Below, in pieces: positions 1 through 9,086 of a stretch of DNA of 64,000 nucleotides. The DNA comes from Pseudozobellia sp. WGM2 (lineage in GTDB: Bacteria > Bacteroidota > Bacteroidia > Flavobacteriales > Flavobacteriaceae), in NCBI RefSeq assembly GCF_017810075.1, contig NZ_JADNYK010000003.1, positions 62,001-126,000 of the forward strand. Reading direction: 5' to 3'. Position 1 is the stretch's first letter; every line of letters begins with the position of its first letter. Under the pieces are notes generated by a model. It was not told the DNA's origin, searched no databases, and worked only from the letters and a program-made list of their open reading frames with translations. Position numbers and translations under genes: made by a program.

Positions 1-254
1 ATTTTGAATTGCAATTCCATCCAAAATACCGTCCATATCGCTAATATGGCCATTAAGGGAGCTACAACGACAGAATTCGTAAACTTAAAATAGTGGTTAT
101 CGACCATACTGTGAATCTAGCAATAAGTCAGCCATTCATCAAATTACTGAAAGATTGTCATTTCACCACTTAACGGCTTACTCTGCTATTGTAAAGAAGA
201 CCAACATTCTTATATATTCTTGAATTCTGAATTAACTTATTATACTTTTGCAAG
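1..254. other. Left-edge segment without a confident gene
   Basis: Frame 1 is open from the window edge to a TAG at 91-93 and frame 3 from base 3 to a TAA at 42-44. Either could be the last codons of a gene cut by the edge, but both are too short to identify. Nothing gene-like is visible between 94 and the rarA promoter at 220. Confidence 0.35.
220..250 (+). promoter_or_regulatory. Bacteroidota-type promoter of rarA
   Basis: TTG at 220-222 and TACTTTTG (TAnnTTTG) at 243-250 are separated by 20 bases, matching the -33/-7 pattern of the Bacteroidota primary sigma factor. The rarA ATG lies only 4 bases after the -7 box, so the transcript would be leaderless or nearly so. Confidence 0.65.
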
Positions 255-1532
255 ATGAACGAACCTTTAGCAGAACGGATCAGGCCAAAAAGTCTCGATG
301 AATACATAAGCCAAAATCATTTGGTCGGCGAGAAAGGTTCTTTGACTCAACAAATAAAAAAAGGCGTAATTCCTTCGTTGATATTTTGGGGACCACCTGG
401 CACAGGAAAGACAACTTTGGCAAATATAATAGCCCGTGAAAGTGAAAGACCCTTCTATACTTTAAGTGCCATAAACAGTGGTGTGAAAGATATTAGGGAA
501 GTAATCGACAAGGCGAAACAAAGTGGTGGACTGTTTACCGCTAAAAACCCCATTTTATTTATTGATGAAATACACCGTTTTAGTAAATCACAACAAGATT
601 CATTGCTTGCGGCCGTAGAAAAAGGTTGGGTCACCTTGATCGGTGCTACTACGGAGAACCCAAGTTTTGAAGTTATTCCCGCTTTACTATCGCGATGTCA
701 AGTCTATGTTTTGAATGCCTTCGGAAAAGAAGATCTCGAAAATCTTATCAAAAGAGCAATGAAGGAAGATTCAATTCTGAAAACCAAGAGTATAACCCTC
801 AAAGAAACAGAGGCCTTACTTCGTTTATCAGGGGGCGATGGTAGAAAGTTATTGAATATTTTCGAATTGATTATCAATTCGGTCGAAGGCGATAAAATTA
901 TAATTACCGATGAACTGGTAATGGGTAGGGTTCAAAAAAACACCGTACTCTATGATAAAACCGGCGAGCAACATTACGACATCATTTCGGCCTTTATAAA
1001 ATCGATACGCGGTAGCGACCCTAACGGGGCGGTATACTGGCTAGCACGAATGATAGAAGGTGGGGAAGATGTGAAGTTCATCGCCCGCAGATTACTTATT
1101 TCCGCTTCAGAAGATATTGGCCTTGCCAACCCTACTGCTTTGGTCATTGCCAACAATGCCTTTCAGGCAGTTACTACGATTGGTTATCCCGAAGCGAGAA
1201 TTATTCTCAGCCAGTGTGCTATATATTTAGCAACTTCACCTAAGAGCAATGCCAGCTATTCAGCTATCAAAAAGGCGCAGCAAAAAGTTAGGGAGACGGG
1301 AGACCTTTCGGTACCGTTACCACTAAGAAATGCCCCTACCAAACTGATGAAAGACTTAGGCTATGGTAGTGAATACCAATACGCCCATGATTATGATAAC
1401 AACTTTGTTGATATGGAGTTCCTTCCCGAAGAAATTTCCGGAACTTCATTCTATTCTCCGGGCAATAACTCTCGAGAGAATAGTATAAAAGAGTTTCTTA
1501 AAAATAGATGGAAAGGTAAATACGAGGCTTAG
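255..1532 (+). CDS. rarA: Replication-associated recombination protein A (AAA+ ATPase)
   Basis: A cytoplasmic AAA+ ATPase of the RarA/MgsA/WRNIP1 family, which acts at stalled replication forks in contact with the clamp-loader and SSB machinery. Walker A (GPPGTGKTT) lies near residue 46 and Walker B (LFIDEIHRF) near residue 100, followed by a sensor-1 segment (GATTENPSF). The C-terminal half carries the family's helical tetramerisation region with the [10 protein letters not shown]-like stretch. At 425 aa it has normal family length. The ATG follows directly on a -7 promoter box. The 3' end overlaps the convergent gene at 1529 by four bases. Identification is firm; the exact role in this organism is taken from the family. 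Confidence 0.95.
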   Translation: MNEPLAERIRPKSLDEYISQNHLVGEKGSLTQQIKKGVIPSLIFWGPPGTGKTTLANIIARESERPFYTLSAINSGVKDIREVIDKAKQSGGLFTAKNPILFIDEIHRFSKSQQDSLLAAVEKGWVTLIGATTENPSFEVIPALLSRCQVYVLNAFGKEDLENLIKRAMKEDSILKTKSITLKETEALLRLSGGDGRKLLNIFELIINSVEGDKIIITDELVMGRVQKNTVLYDKTGEQHYDIISAFIKSIRGSDPNGAVYWLARMIEGGEDVKFIARRLLISASEDIGLANPTALVIANNAFQAVTTIGYPEARIILSQCAIYLATSPKSNASYSAIKKAQQKVRETGDLSVPLPLRNAPTKLMKDLGYGSEYQYAHDYDNNFVDMEFLPEEISGTSFYSPGNNSRENSIKEFLKNRWKGKYEA

Positions 1533-2464
1533 AATTTAATATCAAGTTCTTCGGTTACCAATTCCCCCTCTAAATAATATTCGAAATACCATTTTCCTTC
1601 GTTCATGAATACCGTGCCTGACCTATCATCACCTTGTGCCAAATAATAATCAGGCACAGAGGTTTTCTTTAATTTAAGCACTATTTGAGGAGTACTATCT
1701 ACCAACTGATAACCATTCTCCAGCTCTTGGGCATATAACACGCCACTACTTGGTTTGGCATTAGAAATCTTAAGCTGATTTTTAGAAGAACTTTTAATAT
1801 CTGAAGGCTTAGGGGTTTTATCTACATAGCTTTGCTGTTCACGAGTAGCCATCTGCTCAACCATTTCCCGTTTTTCTTCGCCCTTAGTAAAATCAGAATC
1901 TTTTGGGGAATGGTCTTTGAAACTTTGATTCTCGACAGTAGCCTGCTGTTCAACCATGCTTTTTGCATTTTTAGGCTTTTTCGCATCCTTAACATCATTG
2001 GCAAAACTTACGGTAATAGGTGCAGAATTTTCAGCCTTACCTGAATATACATAGTTCAAGGTTTGAACAGATTTAAATGCCTCTCTGATAGCTTCATTAT
2101 ACGAGTCTTTGAAATCTTTTTCCTTGCTTTTACCTTCTTGCGTAGCCAAAATCTCCTTCCCTTGGCAATCTTTCAACATCAAAGCAGTTTTGGTAGTAAA
2201 CATCGAAGAGTCATCAACTAGACTTACCGTTAGACCCAAACAGCGATTGGCATTCAACTCCATTGGCAAATCGTCTTCATAAGCAGTTTCAAATCCTTTT
2301 TCAGTAAATAAATGTTTGACCAAAGTACTGGTTTGATACTGGTTTTGTTTTTTGAAACCATCAAACTTTTTGGGTACAATAATATACTTAAAGTCGTTAA
2401 GTTGTTTTTGAGCCATACTCGTAACACTTGCCATTAAAAATAGGGCTAGAAATAAATGCTTCAC
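1529..2464 (-). CDS. Secreted/periplasmic protein of unknown function
   Basis: Residues 1-18 form a signal peptide ending in a SMAQ cleavage site. The mature part has a folded N-terminal region (about 20-160), then a low-complexity linker in which a motif of the type EQ-A-T--NQSF/QQSY-D--PK-SD occurs twice (about residues 190-240), and a C-terminal beta-rich domain (about 245-311) ending in an aromatic and acidic tail. I do not recognise a named family. It is the last gene of a minus-strand group of exported proteins (4532 down to 1529), so an envelope role is likely. The duplicated linker motif suggests internal repeat expansion. Confidence 0.8.
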   Translation of the reverse strand: MKHLFLALFLMASVTSMAQKQLNDFKYIIVPKKFDGFKKQNQYQTSTLVKHLFTEKGFETAYEDDLPMELNANRCLGLTVSLVDDSSMFTTKTALMLKDCQGKEILATQEGKSKEKDFKDSYNEAIREAFKSVQTLNYVYSGKAENSAPITVSFANDVKDAKKPKNAKSMVEQQATVENQSFKDHSPKDSDFTKGEEKREMVEQMATREQQSYVDKTPKPSDIKSSSKNQLKISNAKPSSGVLYAQELENGYQLVDSTPQIVLKLKKTSVPDYYLAQGDDRSGTVFMNEGKWYFEYYLEGELVTEELDIKF

Positions 2465-2550
2465 AATCAGTTCAATTTAACTATTTACAAAAGAAGAGAT
2501 GAAAAAAGCGTGCCAAATATCGCCTTAAAAGAAATTCGGTTAGACAAACA

Positions 2551-3984
2551 TCATCTTGCCCCCCAAGATATGATATTTAATCCTAATTGAAAAGAAGCAT
2601 ATTGACTGGCAGCTACGTTGCGGTAAGCCAAAAGATTGTCGGCCATAACGTAGAAATTCATTGGGCCGGCTTGAAGACTCATACCCAAACCAATGTTGGT
2701 ATATGAAAATTTGTCTACCGTATAGGCCGCCTTCATGCTGAGAATATTACCAAAACGTCTTTGGTAAAAAGCACTCAATGCTGCCTGCGGCCCTCTCGGC
2801 CTGTTAATCACATAAAGCTGGGCACCTACACTGTTAACGTATTTTGCTCGATTGGCAGGAGACCGTACGGCATTGACTCCACAATCACAACTGGCTCTAC
2901 CCTCTACAGGTTCACCAAAATTATAACGTAATGAAGCGTAAAGTTTAGTGGGTCGAAAAGACACATAACTATTTGTATTATCGTCAAACGGAACAAAATT
3001 CTCTACGTCATCTACCAAATCTTCCCAAAAATCGGTATTCGGGTCATCAAATGCATCTGGCAAAACTACCTCAACCCCTTCTATCGTGGCCGTACCATTT
3101 AGCGTAAAATTCTTTACATCATTGGTGTGATAAATAAACCCTAAGTCTAAAAGACTAGCGGTCAAAACCACCTGTTCATTGAGGTGATAGGTAAAACCAA
3201 GGTCAAAGCCTAATCCTAGATTACCACCGAATAAGGCGCGTTTTATAACAGTACCGGCCGTATTCTCTTCATCGAAAGAATCTTTTAGCGAGTTGAGACC
3301 CGATGTACGTAATTGCATATCGGCCTCTAGAGTGCTGACGAAAATATTACTTTCTCCAGGACGGGTAACAAAATACCCACGGTTTTTGGTAGAATTAAAG
3401 TCAAATATACTAGAGTAAATTTTAGCCCTACCTCCTACGGTCAAACCATCTCTTACCTGTTTGTTCATGCCAAAATGAAAAACGTTCACCAACTCGCCTC
3501 GTGTCTTCAAATGGCCCAAGTCAAAACGTTGGTTCAGTCTGTCGGCATTTCCCTCAAAGGCCAGCACCGCATAATCTTTAAACCAATACCCGATGGCATC
3601 ACCCTCTAAGTACATTCCTCCGGTGAAAAAATGATCAGGATTTCGACCTCGAAACCCGAAGATCAAAAATTCAACTTGAAAAGTCCCGCTCAGCTCATCT
3701 CGTGGAGTCATTCCATTTATAGCGCGATCACGTATTTTATCATTGATGCGCTGCCCATCATTGGCAAAGATATCATTCACAGATATGCCACTGGAGCCTG
3801 CCTGAAATGAAATTCCAGAAAGTGCAGGAATACCCGTATACCATTGAAAATCTGCTTCTACACCGGGGTTGACCATTGCTGCCTGCGGAATTTCAACAAA
3901 ATCGTAGAGCAATTGCTTATTTTGACCCTGCACAACAAAGCCGGCCCATAACAAGACAAGGAATAAAATTTTGTGAAGACTCAT
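2551..3984 (-). CDS. Outer-membrane beta-barrel protein, DUF5723-like
   Basis: Signal peptide at residues 1-20 (ends VVQGQ), then a 455-residue mature protein of alternating amphipathic strands, Gly/Asn-rich turns and a terminal aromatic strand, as in PorV/FadL-like barrels of Bacteroidota. The opening (LYDFVEIPQ followed by a NPG turn) and overall length fit DUF5723 proteins, as I remember that family. The start ATG overlaps the stop of the upstream lipoprotein gene (ATGA arrangement at 3981-3984), so the two are probably co-translated. Outer-membrane location is inferred from the strand pattern. Substrate or partner unknown. Confidence 0.85.
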   Translation of the reverse strand: MSLHKILFLVLLWAGFVVQGQNKQLLYDFVEIPQAAMVNPGVEADFQWYTGIPALSGISFQAGSSGISVNDIFANDGQRINDKIRDRAINGMTPRDELSGTFQVEFLIFGFRGRNPDHFFTGGMYLEGDAIGYWFKDYAVLAFEGNADRLNQRFDLGHLKTRGELVNVFHFGMNKQVRDGLTVGGRAKIYSSIFDFNSTKNRGYFVTRPGESNIFVSTLEADMQLRTSGLNSLKDSFDEENTAGTVIKRALFGGNLGLGFDLGFTYHLNEQVVLTASLLDLGFIYHTNDVKNFTLNGTATIEGVEVVLPDAFDDPNTDFWEDLVDDVENFVPFDDNTNSYVSFRPTKLYASLRYNFGEPVEGRASCDCGVNAVRSPANRAKYVNSVGAQLYVINRPRGPQAALSAFYQRRFGNILSMKAAYTVDKFSYTNIGLGMSLQAGPMNFYVMADNLLAYRNVAASQYASFQLGLNIISWGAR

Positions 3985-4532
3985 TTTATTCTGACTCGAA
4001 ATTTAGCACTTGATTTGATAATTATTTTTGGATCGTCTTCAGTTGAAACGCTAACATTATCACCGCGATTAGTGGTGGTTACCCGAATACTTGAAGTATT
4101 TTTAATGATTTCTATACTGCGTCCAGAATCGCCATATGCAACAATAATTTGTTGTTCAGCGGTCGGTGTGGGCTGAATGGTAAAAGTATCTACAGGGCCC
4201 AGTACATTACCTTGCTCGTCAAGAAACTCAATAGTTATATCTAATTGCTTACTTGTCGTATTTTCAATTATATAGGTAACCGCCCCTTCTAAGACTCTTT
4301 CTGAAAAGGCGTCATAACTAAATGCATCGAAATTGAAATTTTGGGAAAAAACTACATTTGCAGGTGCTTGATTGATCATCGTTTCAGGTGCCTCTACATA
4401 AAGCATACTTGCTTCTATAGTAGGCGTTACCTCAATCTCGTCATATTGACCAAAATCTTGATCTTCAATACAAGATGATAATGTACCGATGATAACAACG
4501 CAAAATATAAAACACTTGGAAAGCAATCTCAT
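3981..4532 (-). CDS. Predicted lipoprotein of unknown function
   Basis: A lipoprotein signal sequence with a lipobox-like cysteine near residue 20 (GTLSSC) is followed by an acidic segment and a beta-rich domain of about 150 residues. No named family recognised. It is translationally coupled to the barrel gene downstream (overlap at 3981-3984), which suggests that the lipoprotein and the barrel work together at the outer membrane. The length of 183 aa and an unbroken frame make it a real gene. Confidence 0.8.
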   Translation of the reverse strand: MRLLSKCFIFCVVIIGTLSSCIEDQDFGQYDEIEVTPTIEASMLYVEAPETMINQAPANVVFSQNFNFDAFSYDAFSERVLEGAVTYIIENTTSKQLDITIEFLDEQGNVLGPVDTFTIQPTPTAEQQIIVAYGDSGRSIEIIKNTSSIRVTTTNRGDNVSVSTEDDPKIIIKSSAKFRVRIK

Positions 4533-4586
4533 TGTATAACCGATTTATAAAGTCACAGAGACTTTCTTGGCCATACCTATATAACT

Positions 4587-5276
4587 CTATAAAAATGATT
4601 TTATTTCAATTAAATCATGAATCATTTTGCAGTATTCGTGCTCTGGTTCTTGGTGGGCATTAAAGTGTAGCGCATGATAACCCGAAGACAGAGCGCCTTG
4701 TATATCTGCCTCTAAATTATCGCCGATCATTAAAGATTTATCGGCAGTAGTACCAGCCTTCTCCAGAGCTAATTCAAAAATAATAGGATTGGGTTTTTTG
4801 ACACCTGCCATTTCAGAGTCGATAATTTGGTCAAAATAACCGTGTATGCCCGAATTTCTCAGCTTTTTGCCCTGAACTTCTTGAAAACCATTGGTGATAA
4901 TATGAAGCTTATAAGAAGGACGAAGATACTCTAGCGTATTAATCGCATTCGGAAATAGATGATTGTAACCAGAAAGTTTCGAAATATAATCATCAGACAT
5001 TTTATGGATAACCGCATCTGGCACCGGATAGTTCAAATCGTCAAAAACTGTTTTGAGGCGTTGATAACGAAGGTCTTCCTTGGTGATTTTCTCTTCTCGA
5101 TACAACTTCCAAAAGGCAAGGTTGGCAGGCACATACACCTTTAAAAAATCATTCAGGTCAACGTTAATACTATGCTCAAAAAGAATTTTTTCAAAGGTCA
5201 GTGCTGAATTCTTCTCAAAATCCCATAAAGTATGATCTAAATCGAAAAATATATCGGTAACGGTATTCTTAAACAT
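4587..5276 (-). CDS. yjjG: YjjG-family HAD nucleotidase
   Basis: A HAD-superfamily phosphatase of the YjjG type, which hydrolyses non-canonical pyrimidine nucleotides and so cleans the nucleotide pool. Motif I (FFDLDHTLWDF) is at residues 10-20, motif II (IITNGF) near 115, the conserved lysine lies in VKKPNP near 147, and motif IV (MIGDNLEADIQGA) near 175. At 229 aa it is typical. Its start overlaps the end of the upstream deacetylase-like gene by eight bases, so the two share a transcript. Substrate is inferred from the family. Confidence 0.9.
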   Translation of the reverse strand: MFKNTVTDIFFDLDHTLWDFEKNSALTFEKILFEHSINVDLNDFLKVYVPANLAFWKLYREEKITKEDLRYQRLKTVFDDLNYPVPDAVIHKMSDDYISKLSGYNHLFPNAINTLEYLRPSYKLHIITNGFQEVQGKKLRNSGIHGYFDQIIDSEMAGVKKPNPIIFELALEKAGTTADKSLMIGDNLEADIQGALSSGYHALHFNAHQEPEHEYCKMIHDLIEIKSFL

Positions 5277-6567
5277 TAAAACGCTTTAAAATATTTAGGT
5301 ACAACTCCTTCCAATCGACCTTATGTGATGTATCACCCAACAACTCATTTGAAAAGACGGTTAAAAAGTGTCCGTTCACATTTTTTATCTCTGTGTGCAG
5401 CGCACCCACTTTTTCCAAAATCTTTTCTTGTTCTTTCAAATTGACCAAAGCATAGTCATGAATCGCAAAGGGGTGAATTCTTATAGGTTGCTGAATTTCA
5501 AGATTGATATCATAAAAATAAAACGGTGTACAGCTGCCTGCCCGAAAACCAATTTCATGAGTGTAGCCCATTGTATAGTCATCAGTAAACTCAGCCTCTA
5601 TCAAGTTTCTATACGTTTGCGGAATATGAATTCTATTATAGCGCATACGAGAGGCTTCAACCGACCTGTTGATGACTCCGGCAAGATTCTTACGTTCCTT
5701 TTTCAGCAACTCATTGTCTTCAAAAGAACTATACGATCCAGCTAAAGCTATTGTACTGTAATCTGAAATTGATTTTATGAGATGCCTGAATTTATTATGG
5801 TTGGGCGAAACATTCTTATCGTAGGTCGAATAGGTGGCGAACTGAAAAAAGAAAATACTTCTAATACTTAATTGCTTGTGCTGATCGACAAGAAAATCAA
5901 AATTATTGTACGGATCGTTTTCAGGGTAGAACCACACTTTGACACGTTCTGCTACCCGCCTGAATTTGAAACTGCCCAAATCATAGAACAAACCTGCTAA
6001 GCTTCTCACAAAACCTCGATGGGCATAACTATGGGAAGCAGTTACATCTATTAAAGAAGTAAACTGGTAGTCTCTGGTCTTGCGCTCTAATTCAGGAAAT
6101 CGTTCTTGAAGTAGGCCTAAAAGTTTATAAGCCCACATATCGACTACGGGCAAATGAAGAAAACTATTCATGTAGGCCAAACTATCTTTTGGTGAAAACC
6201 TACCATGAATATCTTTCATGTGAGGCAAATATTCTTCATAACGACTCAACAGATAAAAGCTTGCCGAGAATATATCGAAAGGAACATTGCTTCGTTCATC
6301 GGCACTGAAGAAACAGGGCACCCCCTCCCAATTGCGAACCGTAATCTGTAAATCGTTGATGCCCTGCTCGAACAACAGGTCGTTACTTCGCACAAAAAAC
6401 TCATTTTGAAGAGCCTGTTTGGTGTATGTGATCTTAGCCCCGGTATGCTTAATAAAATCTTCGACCTTGGTAGTAAAAGATATATCTATACCCAAAATTC
6501 GCGTAAACAAATGCCTCATCACATAGGTGAGGCGCGGTGTAATTTTATGGCTGTAGATTAATAACAT
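5269..6567 (-). CDS. Polysaccharide deacetylase-like protein with N-terminal DUF7033-type domain
   Basis: Residues 1-120 match the N-terminal domain common in Bacteroidota proteins annotated as polysaccharide deacetylase family (opening LLIYSHKITPRLTYVM, then a DISFTT strand). The rest resembles the NodB-type barrel, with HIPQTYRN and HEIGFRAG segments near residues 320-350. The usual early Asp-x-Asp metal site seems to read DVT near residue 190, so catalytic competence is uncertain. There is no signal peptide, so the protein is probably cytoplasmic. It overlaps the yjjG gene by eight bases. Family call fairly sure, activity not. Confidence 0.75.
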   Translation of the reverse strand: MLLIYSHKITPRLTYVMRHLFTRILGIDISFTTKVEDFIKHTGAKITYTKQALQNEFFVRSNDLLFEQGINDLQITVRNWEGVPCFFSADERSNVPFDIFSASFYLLSRYEEYLPHMKDIHGRFSPKDSLAYMNSFLHLPVVDMWAYKLLGLLQERFPELERKTRDYQFTSLIDVTASHSYAHRGFVRSLAGLFYDLGSFKFRRVAERVKVWFYPENDPYNNFDFLVDQHKQLSIRSIFFFQFATYSTYDKNVSPNHNKFRHLIKSISDYSTIALAGSYSSFEDNELLKKERKNLAGVINRSVEASRMRYNRIHIPQTYRNLIEAEFTDDYTMGYTHEIGFRAGSCTPFYFYDINLEIQQPIRIHPFAIHDYALVNLKEQEKILEKVGALHTEIKNVNGHFLTVFSNELLGDTSHKVDWKELYLNILKRFNV

Positions 6568-6605
6568 CTAAAATTCTATCTTAAAAAGGTATTGAGAACG
6601 GCACT

Positions 6606-7304
6606 TTAGAGTATACCTTTATCAGCAAAACTATAATAATCATTTTGGGTTATGATCAAATGATCTAAAACTTTCACGTCTAGTGCTTCCGCACCGCGTT
6701 TTAGTTTCTGCGTAATTTTGCGGTCTTGCTCACTAGGTCTCAGAGTACCCGATGGGTGATTATGGGCAAGAATAATAGCTACCGACCCTAATTCCAAAGC
6801 TTGTTTCATAACAATTCGAACATCCACTAGGGTACCGGTAAGACCGCCCTTACTAAGTTGAGCCCTGTGTAATACCTTATTGGCATTGTTCAAATAAAGA
6901 ATCCAAAATTCTTCATGCTCCAGTTCGCCAATAATCGGCTGCAGAAGCTCATAGGCGTCTTTACTACTTCCTATTTTAGCCACTTTCCTCGCCTCTTCTC
7001 CCCTTCTTCTACGTCCAATTTCGAGGGCTGCGGCAATCGTAACCGCTTTGGCCTCTCCTATCCCCTTAAATTGCATCAACTGTTTGATCGAAAGCTTCCC
7101 AAGCTCATTCAAGTTATTTTCTACGGATGCCAAGATGCGTTTAGACAATTCCACTGCACTTTCATTTCTGCTACCAGAGCCGATTAGAATAGCAATCAAC
7201 TCTGCATCCGAAAGTACAGACCTTCCTTTTTGTACTAGTTTTTCTCGGGGCTTATCGTCGTCTGACCAATGCTTAATAGAGAATGAGGTTTGCTTTTCCT
7301 GCAT
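6606..7304 (-). CDS. radC: RadC family JAB-domain protein
   Basis: A 232-aa RadC protein. An N-terminal helix-hairpin-helix-like region (SIKQLMQFKGIGEAKAVTI) precedes a C-terminal JAB/MPN metalloprotease-like domain with its metal ligands in HNHPSGTLRPSEQD. The family is linked to DNA repair by name, but its biochemical function is unsettled. The ATG at 7304 (MQEKQTSFSIKHW) was chosen because the 34 codons upstream look like untranslated sequence and do not match the family. It follows mpl on the same strand with a 166-base gap. Confidence 0.92.
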   Translation of the reverse strand: MQEKQTSFSIKHWSDDDKPREKLVQKGRSVLSDAELIAILIGSGSRNESAVELSKRILASVENNLNELGKLSIKQLMQFKGIGEAKAVTIAAALEIGRRRRGEEARKVAKIGSSKDAYELLQPIIGELEHEEFWILYLNNANKVLHRAQLSKGGLTGTLVDVRIVMKQALELGSVAIILAHNHPSGTLRPSEQDRKITQKLKRGAEALDVKVLDHLIITQNDYYSFADKGIL

Positions 7305-7470
7305 TTGATAAAGATAATGAACAAAAATTTTAACGTTTTTGATTGCCGAATAACGAATGAACACAATCAACCAAAATAAAGTGGCCTTTAAAAAACGTGA
7401 AAACAATCTACATCAAAATCATAAGAAATGATAGAGATCCGTATGAAAAAACTCTAGCTGATAAAAGACA

Positions 7471-8829
7471 TTAAATTTCAATCTTAGATTTTACCTCCTT
7501 TAAATCTAGCCCTCCATAATTACCGGAACTCATAAGAAGTAAAATGGAGTTACTATACTCTTGATCAAAAATATACTTATGAAAAGCATCGGCCTTCGTA
7601 AAAATTCGAAGGTCTTCTCTTTTGAATGCTTCCGATATCTGCTCGGGTGAAACCGGCGCCAATTTCTTTATGGCTACCGATTCGGGCAAATAGAAAACTA
7701 CCGCTTCATCAGCGGCATCTAGAGCATTTTGGTATTCTTTTAGAAATTCGGGGTTAAAACTACTGTAAGTGTGAAGTTCAAGACAAGCTATCAACTTTCG
7801 ATTGGGGTACTGTTCTTTAACTGCCCTAGTGGTAGCCGACACCTTGCTTGGGGAATGGGCAAAGTCTTTATAAGCAACACTTGACTTACCCTCTGCGATT
7901 TTCTCCAATCGTTTTGAAGCCCCTTTAAAAGTGGCAATTGCCTCATAAAAATCATCTTCATCGACGCCCATATTTTGGCAAATCCATTTGGCACCCGCTA
8001 AATTACTTAAGTTGTGCTTTCCAAAGACCTCAATAGGCATAGGGCCTTCCGAGGTTTCCAATAAGGTCTGACCATCTTCTACACTATATTCGGGTGTGGT
8101 ATACGGTAATTTTCGAATTGCATTTTCCGACGCCTCGACGACCTTCTTCACCTCAACATCTTCATCATTATAAGTGATGCTTCCACCCTTTACGATGCTA
8201 TCGACGAAAATTTGAAACTGCTCAACATAGTTCTCGAATGTAGGAAATACATTAATGTGATCCCAAGCGATTCCGCTCAACAAGGCAATATTAGGTCGGT
8301 ATAGATGAAATTTGGGTCTTCTGTCTATAGGTGAAGATAAATATTCATCACCCTCGAGCACTATAAAATCATTTTCTTCGGTAAGGTGAACCATTCGTTC
8401 AAATCCGTCAAGTTGTGCCCCGACCATATAATCGACTTGAATATCATGATAGTTCAGCACATGTAAGATCATTGAAGTAATCGAAGTCTTTCCATGACTT
8501 CCTCCAATAACTACCCTTGTTTTGTGTTTAGATTGTTCGTAGAGAAATTCAGGGTATGAATAAATTGTTAACCCTAACTCTTGGGCTCTTAATAACTCTG
8601 GGTTATCAGGTTTGGCATGCATTCCCAAAATTACCGCATCGAGACCTTCGTGAATTTTCTCAGGAAACCATCCGAAGCTATCTGGCAACAACCCCTTTTC
8701 GGCCAAACGGCTTTTTGAGGGTTCAAAAATCACGTCATCACTTCCAGAAATGAAATAACCTTTATGTTCTAAAGCTAGGGCCAAATTGTGCATGGCACTT
8801 CCGCCGATAGCTATGAAATGAATTTGCAT
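7471..8829 (-). CDS. mpl: UDP-N-acetylmuramate:L-Ala-gamma-D-Glu-meso-DAP ligase
   Basis: Murein peptide ligase, which recycles cell-wall tripeptide by joining it to UDP-MurNAc in the cytoplasm. The N-terminal Mur ligase domain opens with FIAIGGSAMHNLA. The ATP-binding P-loop GGSHGKTS lies near residue 110, followed by the central-domain FIVLEGDEY segment and a C-terminal domain with a KDFAHSPSKV stretch near 325. The 452 aa length and the MQIHFIAIGGS opening separate it from MurC. The ATG at 8829 has a -7-like box just upstream. Gram-negative peptidoglycan with meso-DAP is implied. Confidence 0.93.
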   Translation of the reverse strand: MQIHFIAIGGSAMHNLALALEHKGYFISGSDDVIFEPSKSRLAEKGLLPDSFGWFPEKIHEGLDAVILGMHAKPDNPELLRAQELGLTIYSYPEFLYEQSKHKTRVVIGGSHGKTSITSMILHVLNYHDIQVDYMVGAQLDGFERMVHLTEENDFIVLEGDEYLSSPIDRRPKFHLYRPNIALLSGIAWDHINVFPTFENYVEQFQIFVDSIVKGGSITYNDEDVEVKKVVEASENAIRKLPYTTPEYSVEDGQTLLETSEGPMPIEVFGKHNLSNLAGAKWICQNMGVDEDDFYEAIATFKGASKRLEKIAEGKSSVAYKDFAHSPSKVSATTRAVKEQYPNRKLIACLELHTYSSFNPEFLKEYQNALDAADEAVVFYLPESVAIKKLAPVSPEQISEAFKREDLRIFTKADAFHKYIFDQEYSNSILLLMSSGNYGGLDLKEVKSKIEI

Positions 8830-9086
8830 GTAGTATGTATTTCCGACAAATATAGAGATAGATAATCGGAAAAACGGACCAAATTAAGGGTTGATGTTTA
8901 GAAAAAGGGTTGGTTTTCTATCTTAAAAAATCGATGAAATGCACGGTCTTTAAGTTTGCTGTCTACTCATTTCGTAAGATTCACCCTTCAAAACTCTTCA
9001 TTGACAACATTTATTCGTGCTTAGCCATAGGCCAAATTACATTTGTTTTATCGAGTCTGGGGCAATCGGACTATAAATAACCAAGC
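8830..9086. other. Divergent intergenic region between mpl and the adhesin gene
   Basis: This 257-base stretch holds the mpl -7 box (8847-8854, minus) and a TACATTTG box at 9038-9045 (plus) that could serve the adhesin gene. A plus-strand open frame at 8934-9080 spans that box and does not look like a gene. Confidence 0.45.
8847..8854 (-). promoter_or_regulatory. Possible -7 box for mpl
   Basis: Read on the minus strand this is TATATTTG, matching TAnnTTTG, 17 bases upstream of the mpl ATG. The nearest TTG lies 25 bases further upstream, longer than the usual spacer. Confidence 0.4.

Noticed and set aside
5368-5745. 125-codon plus-strand frame inside the deacetylase-like gene
   Set aside because: Antisense shadow of a well-supported gene with no motif of its own.
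8934-9080. 48-codon plus-strand frame just before the adhesin gene
   Set aside because: It spans the likely -7 box of the adhesin gene, lacks its own promoter or any protein-like domain, and ends six bases before the adhesin start.
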